DNA of 40,767 nt from Candidatus Zhuqueibacterota bacterium (GTDB taxonomy: Bacteria; Zhuqueibacterota; Zhuqueibacteria; Zhuqueibacterales; Zhuqueibacteraceae). Both the position numbers and the translations under genes were made by a program. The stretch spans positions 1 through 40,767 of the forward strand of contig JAKEEU010000122.1 of NCBI GenBank assembly GCA_022616415.1, written 5' to 3'. This document shows positions 35,324 through 40,767 of the stretch, in pieces; within the stretch, counting starts at the first letter, position 1, and each line of letters begins with the position of its first letter. The notes under the pieces were generated by a model, which saw nothing but the letters and a program-made list of their open reading frames with translations, did not search any database and had not been told where the DNA came from.

Positions 35324-35382
35324 TGTTTCCTCCTCACGTGACCGTTTCGATAAAACTTCAGTTTCACTCAACACAAATTAAA

Positions 35383-35394
35383 TTAATAGACGCT
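35383..35394 (-). promoter_or_regulatory. Possible -10 element for the S9 peptidase gene
   Basis: The minus strand reads GAGCGTCTATTAATTT, about 60 bases before the peptidase start. It resembles the GTGTCTATAATAAT motif of the 5-10 kb block, which suggests that part of that motif is simply this organism's promoter preference. Confidence 0.35.
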
Positions 35395-35745
35395 CGCCGC
35401 CGTCTCCTCGTTGCATAAACTTGGTGTAAAGTGCGCTGAAGAAGGATTTCTTTGGGTTGAATCTTCGCTGGAAAAGCAAAAGATTTCCACTTTTCTGCGG
35501 GTTCCCAACTGATGGATGAACCCAACGGCAAAAGCTTTTACAGTAGGGTCATCAGAATTATTTTCTTGCTTTTTCAAATTCATTTTATAAATTTGAAGAG
35601 GTTCACTTTCTATTTGTCCATGGCTGTCTTTTGTCCGCGGCCACCCGTGTTTTGAACTTTTTGCCGCCGCCCAACGTTTAACATACGTTGATGTACTGCC
35701 GCTTACACGCGAATCTCAAAACCCCCAAGATTATCGGAGGATGCC
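35395..35745. other. Intergenic region with no supported gene
   Basis: About 350 bases between the divergent S9 peptidase and PEGA lipoprotein genes. A 66-codon minus-strand frame here has no ribosome site and biased composition. The segment ATTATCGGAGGATGCC at its end supplies the strong Shine-Dalgarno of the lipoprotein gene. I see nothing else of note. Confidence 0.5.
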
Positions 35746-36750
35746 ATGCCAGCGCTCAATAGTTACCAGCCGTACCGACTTGCATTTTGTCGGCAAATTG
35801 CCAGGGCCGGCGCCCTGCTCCTCGTCATCGGTCTTATGGCGTGCGGAGCAGGAGGGAAGCTGACCACCGATCGCGCTTATAGCGAGCTGAAGCCAAAAGA
35901 GCAACTGCCGGAGCGAGAGCTGCGAGAACTGCCCGAGAACCTTCTGATCAAAATCGAGAATGTGGCCGACGCCGGAAAAAGTTACCGCAACTACGTCGTG
36001 CTCTACGTCAACGGCCGCGAGGTGGCGCCGGTTGAACAAATGTCCAATTTTCTGTCGAAATACACTTATCCGATGCATTTGCAACACGGCGTCTACGAAG
36101 TTCGCGCCGAATACCACGTGGTCGGCTATTGGCGTGAACAAACCTTCGATATTGTGCCGGATGAGCAGGTTAAAGTTTTGCCGGGAAAGCGCACGGTGCT
36201 GATCTGCCGGTTGGACAAAGATTATAAAGGCCGCCCCGCCAACAAGCAGGTGCGTTTCCGGATGCAGTACGAAGACGTTGCCGAGCCCCAAGCTTCCACC
36301 GTGCCGGCAAAGATTTCCGCGCCGGTCGAATCACGAGTGGTAAAGCCGGTCCCGCGCCTCGAAGCCAAGCCCTTGATCGAAGAAGTCGATGAGGGTGATC
36401 GCGAGGAAGCGAGACGGGAAGCCATAATACGGATTGATCGTGAACGGCTGCGGCGCGCGTTGCGGTGGCGTCAACCTGCTCCCGAGACTCAGGAGCCGCG
36501 TCCCCAACCTGGAGAAACGTTGACGCTGCAAATCAACACTACCCCCTCCGGCGCTGATGTGACAGTGGATGATCGCTACTTAGGGCAATCGCCGCTTAAA
36601 GTGACGGTCACAGCCGACCAGAATCACGTGGTGCAAATCTCCCGCACCGGTTATGAGGATGTGGTGAAGCTCATCGACGCCAAAGACCTGCGCGGCCAGA
36701 CCATGCTGCAACTGCTCATGAAATTGGAGCCGGTGGCAGAGCAGCGGTAG
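35746..36750 (+). CDS. Lipoprotein with C-terminal PEGA domain
   Basis: A 334-residue exported lipoprotein: a hydrophobic segment (AGALLLVIGLMAC) ends in a lipobox with C33. The middle (about 65-170) is a beta-rich domain with YVVLYVNGREVAP and VRAEYHVVGYW. A proline- and charge-rich linker follows (about 180-255, including EGDREEARREA). The C-terminal 65 residues form a PEGA domain (LQINTTPSGADVTVDDRYLG, then QISRTGYEDVVK), a surface-layer-like sandwich common in envelope proteins. GGAGG lies 5-6 bases before ATG. The gene is monocistronic; a role at the envelope is likely but unspecified. Confidence 0.85.
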   Translation: MPALNSYQPYRLAFCRQIARAGALLLVIGLMACGAGGKLTTDRAYSELKPKEQLPERELRELPENLLIKIENVADAGKSYRNYVVLYVNGREVAPVEQMSNFLSKYTYPMHLQHGVYEVRAEYHVVGYWREQTFDIVPDEQVKVLPGKRTVLICRLDKDYKGRPANKQVRFRMQYEDVAEPQASTVPAKISAPVESRVVKPVPRLEAKPLIEEVDEGDREEARREAIIRIDRERLRRALRWRQPAPETQEPRPQPGETLTLQINTTPSGADVTVDDRYLGQSPLKVTVTADQNHVVQISRTGYEDVVKLIDAKDLRGQTMLQLLMKLEPVAEQR

Positions 36751-36934
36751 TATGATATGGGAAAAATTGGGGCGATTGTCAAATTTTTTTTCGGCTTGCG
36801 CCCCGGGAAAAGAGAGCTTTTCCAACTTTTGTCAAAGGCATGGCTCGCGAAGACGACTATGCCTTTTTGTTTTGATTGAATACACCGCCGAGAATTTTTT
36901 GACATGACGAACGGCAATTTTAAATTTGAAAGCT

Positions 36935-37763
36935 ATGCGTCTACGACTACTATTTCTATTCGTTCTTGCGTGCTTTTTGTTAGTCGAACTTGATTTGGCA
37001 TCGGCGCGAAACGCGGCTGCGGATATGGCGCAACTCCGCCATCGCCTGCAAGCAAAGCTCGACTCGCTTCACGCCGCCGGACAATTTCCTGGCGCGACCG
37101 CGGGGTTTGTTTTGGCGGATGGCTCCTCGTTCGGATTGGCAACGGGCTTTTCCGACAAAACCAAAAAGATTCGCATAGCGCCGGCTGATCTCATGCTGCA
37201 AGGCAGCGTCGGCAAAACCTACGTGGCGGCGACGGCGCTGCAACTTGTTCATGAAGGCAAAATCAATCTCGATGAAAAGATTGAAAAGTATTTGGGCAAT
37301 GAAAAATGGTTCCCGCGGTTGCCCAATGCCCGCGACATCACCTTGCGCATGTTGATGAAATGATCAGCAACGGCACATTCGCCATCAACCCGCAGTTTGA
37401 ATGGACCGGCGGCGGCGTCTCGCTTCGACGACCGCAGATTTGGCTAAATGGGCGAAAGCGCTGTACGAAGGTAAAGCGTTCGATTCCTCGCTGCTGCCGA
37501 AAATGCTCGACGGCGTTCCCGCCAAGCTCGGCCCGAATACGAAGTATGGACTCGGCGTCATCATCCGACAAACACCATTCGGCGCGAGCTACGACCACAG
37601 CGGTTTCTTTCCTGGCTATCTCACCGAGATGATGTATTTTCCCGACGCGAAAATGGCCATTGCCGTGCAAGTGAACACCAGCATCCCGCGCGCCACCGGC
37701 AAGCCGCTGACGCGGTTCATTTATGATTTCGCGAAGATTATTTTGGAAGAACAAAATTATTGA
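36935..37763 (+). pseudogene. Broken serine beta-lactamase/DD-peptidase-family gene
   Basis: The first piece has a signal peptide (LRLLFLFVLACFLLVE), GFVLADGSSFGLATGFSD and the SxxK active site in QGSVGKTYVAA, then stops at TLRMLM. The second (EMISNGTFAINPQFEWTGGG) is in another frame, and the third (STTADLAKWAKALYEG, YDHSGFFPGYLTEM with the KTG-equivalent HSG) in yet another. About 100 residues, including the YxN motif, are lost at the first junction near 37360, and a frameshift near 37417 separates the last two. The original product would have been an exported serine hydrolase of the beta-lactamase/DD-carboxypeptidase family. Confidence 0.82.
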
Positions 37764-37862
37764 AATGTCAACTGGCAGTGATGAGCGTCGTTGGCGAGGG
37801 CACCAAGAGTCAAATCCAGCCTCATTTAGTCCCCTGCTTGCAATAGTGCGCAAAAATTTTGC

Positions 37863-37892
37863 TTGACAAAAATCCTACTTTTTGCTTACATT
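37863..37892 (+). promoter_or_regulatory. Sigma-70-type promoter of the small structured transcript
   Basis: TTGACA (37863-37868) is followed after 17-18 bases by TTACATT. Transcription would begin near 37899 and reach the terminator at 38050-38072. Confidence 0.6.
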
Positions 37893-37953
37893 AAAGCAAT
37901 CAATTTCTGGGCGGTTGCCCAAGGCAACTAAAACTAAACCCAAGGGGAAAACA

Positions 37954-38031
37954 ATGCCGTCACAATGCCACACGGATGTGGTGACGAGCCCAAATCCAAT
38001 GGACGAGGTCTCATCGGCTTGCAACGTGTAG
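37954..38031 (+). CDS. Possible 25-residue peptide
   Basis: ATG follows AAGGGG with a good gap, and the frame encodes 25 residues with two Cys (MPSQCHTDVVTSPNP, then MDEVSSACNV). The coding region overlaps the CCACA hairpin. It is too short for composition evidence, so it may be fortuitous. Confidence 0.3.
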   Translation: MPSQCHTDVVTSPNPMDEVSSACNV

Positions 38032-38049
38032 GTCGATAAGTGAGGCTAT

Positions 38050-38072
38050 GCCCATGGGGTGTGGGCTTTTTT
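38050..38072 (+). terminator. Intrinsic terminator of the small transcript
   Basis: GCCCA and TGGGC form a short GC-rich stem with a 7-base loop, followed by TTTTTTG. Confidence 0.65.
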
Positions 38073-38352
38073 GTTTGAAGGGTATTATGAACGCCGGAAG
38101 AAAATTGAAGTAGGGCCAATCCGGCGCCAGAAAAATATTCTCTAAAGCTGCGTTTGCACACATTGGAGCGCGCATAGTACTGGCTTCGCGAAACTGTGTG
38201 CTCGCTCCGAACGCGCTGCAAATCCTTCCAATTATCAGAGCAAGTCGGAACTTTCATCCCATTTATGAAAGTTAGGCGCGACCAGAAAAAAGTTATGCAA
38301 TTTGACAATTGAGTAAATAGCCAGTAATTCAGGATTATTTTTAGGATGATAT
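38073..38352 (+). promoter_or_regulatory. Upstream control region of the GHKL-nuclease gene
   Basis: Three signals are visible. GGAGCG (38165-38170) and CGCTCC (38203-38208) bound a large imperfect stem. A perfect 9-bp inverted repeat, AACTTTCAT (38249-38257) and ATGAAAGTT (38265-38273), is a candidate operator. TTGACA (38302-38307) and TAATTC (38325-38330), spaced by 17, make a promoter about 20 bases before the start codon. The remainder holds no gene. Confidence 0.5.
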
Positions 38353-40113
38353 ATGAGACCTGCTGCACATTTTCAAGTCGATTCACGTCTTGCCACTCTG
38401 CTGGGGGAGAGCTATCGTTCTTCTGAGTATGCCATTAAGGAATTAGTTGACAACTGTTGGGATGCCGATGCTGAGAATGTATGGGTAAATCTTCCTGATC
38501 CGTTGACAGCCGATCCGATTATTATTCGTGATGATGGTCATGGAATGACAGAACGAGAGGTATTAAACGAATATTTGGTCGTTGCTAATGATAGACGATC
38601 ACGGAAGGGTGAGCGAACTCCTTTTAAAAATAGGCTTGTTAAAGGACGCAAAGGAATCGGAAAATTTGCCGGATTAATGGCTGCTGATGTTATGATTATT
38701 GAGACGAAAGCAAGGGAAAACATTACGCGATTGCGAATTCGCAGAACAGATCTTCTCGAGGCAAAGAAAGATCTTGAGCGGATAGACTTACCCTATGAAA
38801 CAGAAAATTGCGATCCAAAGGAGCGGGGTACCACCATTACACTCTCGAATCTCAACCAAAATTTGGCATTTCCTAACCCTGAAAAATTAAAACAACTGCT
38901 AATCTTAGAGTACGGCAGGACAGCTGATTTTAAAATTCGTGTAAATGGCGATTTGCTAGATATCGAGGATATTCCTGGACAGAGTTTCACGGAAGAGATT
39001 GATCTTGCTGATATTGGAAAAATCAAACTTCGGTTTACCATCGCTGAAGGTACAAAAAAGTTGAAACAATCTGGTGTCGTTGTCCGCGTCGGCGGCAAGA
39101 TAGTTGGTAAGCCCAATTATTTTGGCTTAGAAGACGATGAAGAAATTCCTAACAAGCTTTTAAACAAGATGTATGGGGAAATCGAAGCTGATGGGCTCGC
39201 AGACGATGTCACAGCTGATTGGGGGGCGATAATTGAGAACAGTAAGAAATATCAAGAACTGAGGGAATGGGCAAATTCAAAACTTAAGAGTAAGGTTGAA
39301 AATGTTTTTGCACAAGAGGTCAATCTCGCAAAAGCTCGACTCCAAAAAGAAATCAATAAGCGCTTAGAACAACTCCCAGAATATAGAAGAGAGTTTGCGA
39401 AGACCGCTTTAGAAAGGGTGATGCGCCGCTTTTATGGTGAAAGCGAAGAGAAAATCAGAGTTATTGTTTCAATTGTCTTGGAAGCTTTTGAACGTGATGA
39501 ATATTGGGTTGTACTCCAGAAGATAGACGAAGCAAAGCACCGAGATGTTGAAACTTTTGCAGAAGCATTAGGTTCTTTCGGCTTGCTTGATATGGCATTG
39601 ATAGCTCAGCAGACAATTCGAAGAAACCGATTGCTGGACGAATTTGACGAATTAATAGCAAATCCCAATACACTTGAAAGAACAATGCATGTAGCGCTTG
39701 AGAAGAATCTTTGGATTTTTGGATCAGAGTACTCGATGATGTCTTCTAACGAAACGCTTGCTCGAACAATAGAAGAATATACCAAAAAGAAATTCACGGG
39801 TGAGCGTGCCAAGAAACGCCCTGATCTTTTTTTGGCCCACGATGTGCTCGATCGACATCTCTTGGTCGAATTCAAACGACCTTCGCATATAATAATCCGT
39901 GGTGATGAAAACCAAGCAGAAGAATATCGCGACGATCTTACCTCATTTTTCGGAAAAATGATGATTATTGTCTTAGGAGATAAAAAAGATCCCAAGATTT
40001 CAGACTATTACGATAAAGCAGACATCAAACTGATCTCTTATCGAGCGCTTATTAGTAATGCAAGAACTCAATTGCAATGGTTACTTGATGAGTTTACTAA
40101 GAATCCAAGATAA
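38353..40113 (+). CDS. GHKL ATPase fused to a Shedu-like nuclease domain (probable defence protein)
   Basis: A 586-residue fusion. The N-terminal Hsp90/MutL-type ATPase has the N-box EYAIKELVDNCWDA (E30 and N34), the G1 box RDDGHGMT (59-66) and the G2 box GRKGIGKFA (98-106). A middle region (about 200-470) continues the transducer fold and a helical bundle. The last 100 residues form a PD-(D/E)xK nuclease of the Shedu/DUF4263 type: RPDLFLA (D491), LLVEFKRPS (E506, K508) and ENQAEEY (Q521). The ATPase may act as a switch that controls DNA cleavage, a common anti-phage design; this role is inferred. The gene is distinctly AT-rich compared with the left part of the window, suggesting transfer. 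AGGAT precedes the start. Confidence 0.82.
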   Translation: MRPAAHFQVDSRLATLLGESYRSSEYAIKELVDNCWDADAENVWVNLPDPLTADPIIIRDDGHGMTEREVLNEYLVVANDRRSRKGERTPFKNRLVKGRKGIGKFAGLMAADVMIIETKARENITRLRIRRTDLLEAKKDLERIDLPYETENCDPKERGTTITLSNLNQNLAFPNPEKLKQLLILEYGRTADFKIRVNGDLLDIEDIPGQSFTEEIDLADIGKIKLRFTIAEGTKKLKQSGVVVRVGGKIVGKPNYFGLEDDEEIPNKLLNKMYGEIEADGLADDVTADWGAIIENSKKYQELREWANSKLKSKVENVFAQEVNLAKARLQKEINKRLEQLPEYRREFAKTALERVMRRFYGESEEKIRVIVSIVLEAFERDEYWVVLQKIDEAKHRDVETFAEALGSFGLLDMALIAQQTIRRNRLLDEFDELIANPNTLERTMHVALEKNLWIFGSEYSMMSSNETLARTIEEYTKKKFTGERAKKRPDLFLAHDVLDRHLLVEFKRPSHIIIRGDENQAEEYRDDLTSFFGKMMIIVLGDKKDPKISDYYDKADIKLISYRALISNARTQLQWLLDEFTKNPR

Positions 40114-40265
40114 GAAAATTATCTAACATTGCGTATCGAGCGGACCGCCGGGCAGATGCACTATTTTCATAATTTGGTAATTTAAACGTCCGTCTTTCAA
40201 TCAACTTTCGTCTCGCCCAACCGCCGCTGAAACTCGCTAGGCTATCACACAGGAGTAAGGAAATT

Positions 40266-40767
40266 ATGACACAGGATGAACTTGAAAATTCCTACGAACA
40301 AAAGGCAGTCGAATTTATCCGAGCTGAACTGACGAAGACCGAACCGACTAATCGACGTCGACTCATAGAGAAGTTTGTCTTAGCTGCTTTGGGAAGTATT
40401 CCTTGGGTTGGAGGATTCTTGAGCGCCGCCGTCAGTTTCAAAGCTGAGGAAGGAAGTCTGCGCACTGATAGTCTTCAAACACGATGGTTAGAGGAGCATG
40501 CGCGAAAGATTGACGATCTGATGAAAACATTGGAGGATGTGACACGACGGTTCGAAAATCTTGGCCCCTTAATTGATGAGCGTATCCAAAACAATGACTA
40601 CCTTGCTCTCGTCAGACGGGCTTTTCGAACATGGGATCGCGCAGATACGAAGGAAAAACGGAAGTACGTTTCGGTGCCGGACAAAAACGATACCACTGGC
40701 CGGATCAAAAGATACCACCACCAGCCAAGAGCGCCTAAGGAGGCAGTACAAATCCTACAGCAGTTTC
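40266..40767 (+). CDS. Partial hypothetical protein, truncated by the window end
   Basis: Open from ATG 40266 (AGGAGTAAGG upstream) to the last base, giving at least 167 residues. The N-terminal part is helical, with a glycine-rich hydrophobic stretch (LAALGSIPWVGGFLSAAVSF) that could insert in or lie on a membrane, then a predicted coiled coil (WLEEHARKIDDLMKTLEDV) and YLALVRRAFRTWDRADTKEK. This pattern resembles proteins of unknown function found in defence islands. After about residue 133 the resemblance ends, so a frameshift or unusual C-terminus cannot be excluded. It follows the GHKL-nuclease gene by 152 bases on the same strand. Confidence 0.65.
   Translation, partial: MTQDELENSYEQKAVEFIRAELTKTEPTNRRRLIEKFVLAALGSIPWVGGFLSAAVSFKAEEGSLRTDSLQTRWLEEHARKIDDLMKTLEDVTRRFENLGPLIDERIQNNDYLALVRRAFRTWDRADTKEKRKYVSVPDKNDTTGRIKRYHHQPRAPKEAVQILQQF

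Larger units (their letters stand above)
37899..38072 (+). ncRNA. Candidate small structured RNA of about 175 nt
   Basis: Between a consensus-like promoter and an intrinsic terminator the sequence can form several hairpins: GTTGCC-CAA-GGCAAC enclosed by TGGG/CCCA (about 37908-37942), and CCACA-CGGA-TGTGG enclosed by GTCA/TGAC (about 37960-37985). The terminator is GCCCA/TGGGC at 38050-38066 followed by TTTTTTG. It lies 280 bases before the GHKL-nuclease gene on the same strand. It contains a 25-codon ORF, so it may be a small mRNA, a regulatory leader or a true sRNA. I could not match it to 6S RNA, SRP RNA or a known riboswitch core. Confidence 0.45.

Noticed and set aside
35383..35583. 66-codon minus-strand ORF
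   Set aside because: No Shine-Dalgarno, overlaps the presumed S9 promoter, and resembles no family.

Overview
The window looks like chromosomal DNA of an uncultivated, moderately GC-rich Gram-negative bacterium of the FCB group, plausibly Calditrichota or candidate division KSB1. The evidence is two type IX secretion (T9SS) C-terminal sorting domains (14350-16506 and 30455-30939), lipoproteins with lipoboxes, a short-chain-dehydrogenase type threonine dehydrogenase beside kbl, a CHASE2/sigma-54 activator and a secreted S9 peptidase. This placement is inferred from gene content only. Almost all genes up to 29.1 kb lie on the minus strand. Genes on both strands follow.

Layout. 0.1-2.5 kb: decayed mannoside-utilisation remnants (beta-mannosidase, Gfo/Idh oxidoreductase tail, GPH sugar symporter tail). 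2.6-3.3 kb: tRNA-Pro(GGG) with a terminator, then an AT-rich gap with three perfect DnaA boxes. 3.3-4.9 kb: an inositol-phosphatase-family enzyme and a zinc-ribbon protein. 5.0-10.1 kb: the most unusual block, a probable structured RNA of about 530 nt followed (against the coordinates) by a caspase-like protease, a phospholipase-D-family protein and a gingipain-like (C25) protease, none with an export signal. 10.3-14.2 kb: polar amino-acid ABC transporter (fused binding protein-permease plus ATPase), an AhpD-like protein and a MobA-like nucleotidyltransferase. 14.3-18.0 kb: a T9SS-exported propeller protein and an APC permease. 18.1-19.1 kb: a small operon with a truncated NYN gene. 19.1-24.3 kb: the threonine catabolism pair tdh and kbl, separated by a broken DNA methyltransferase, and followed by a trypsin-like lipoprotein and a second, decayed kbl copy. 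24.4-29.1 kb: PQQ-type propeller, ribosomal protein S20 and a CHASE2-AAA+ regulator. 29.3-35.3 kb: amidohydrolase fused to esterase/T9SS debris, a HigA antitoxin with a gutted toxin, DinB and an S9 peptidase. 35.7-37.8 kb: a PEGA lipoprotein and a broken beta-lactamase-family gene. 37.9-40.8 kb: a small structured transcript with a 25-codon ORF, then an AT-rich GHKL ATPase-Shedu-like nuclease fusion and a partial gene, which look like a defence island running off the window.

Two themes stand out. First, at least nine genes are broken by internal deletions, frameshifts, stops or out-of-frame fusions, and many breaks are too large to be sequencing errors. Second, two families of intergenic inverted repeats recur at gene borders (copies near 0, 12.1 and 32.8 kb; and near 13.5 and 24.4 kb). 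The best candidate for an undescribed system is the 5.0-10.1 kb block of two caspase-fold proteases, a PLD-family enzyme and a structured RNA. Several of these units share a promoter-like motif.
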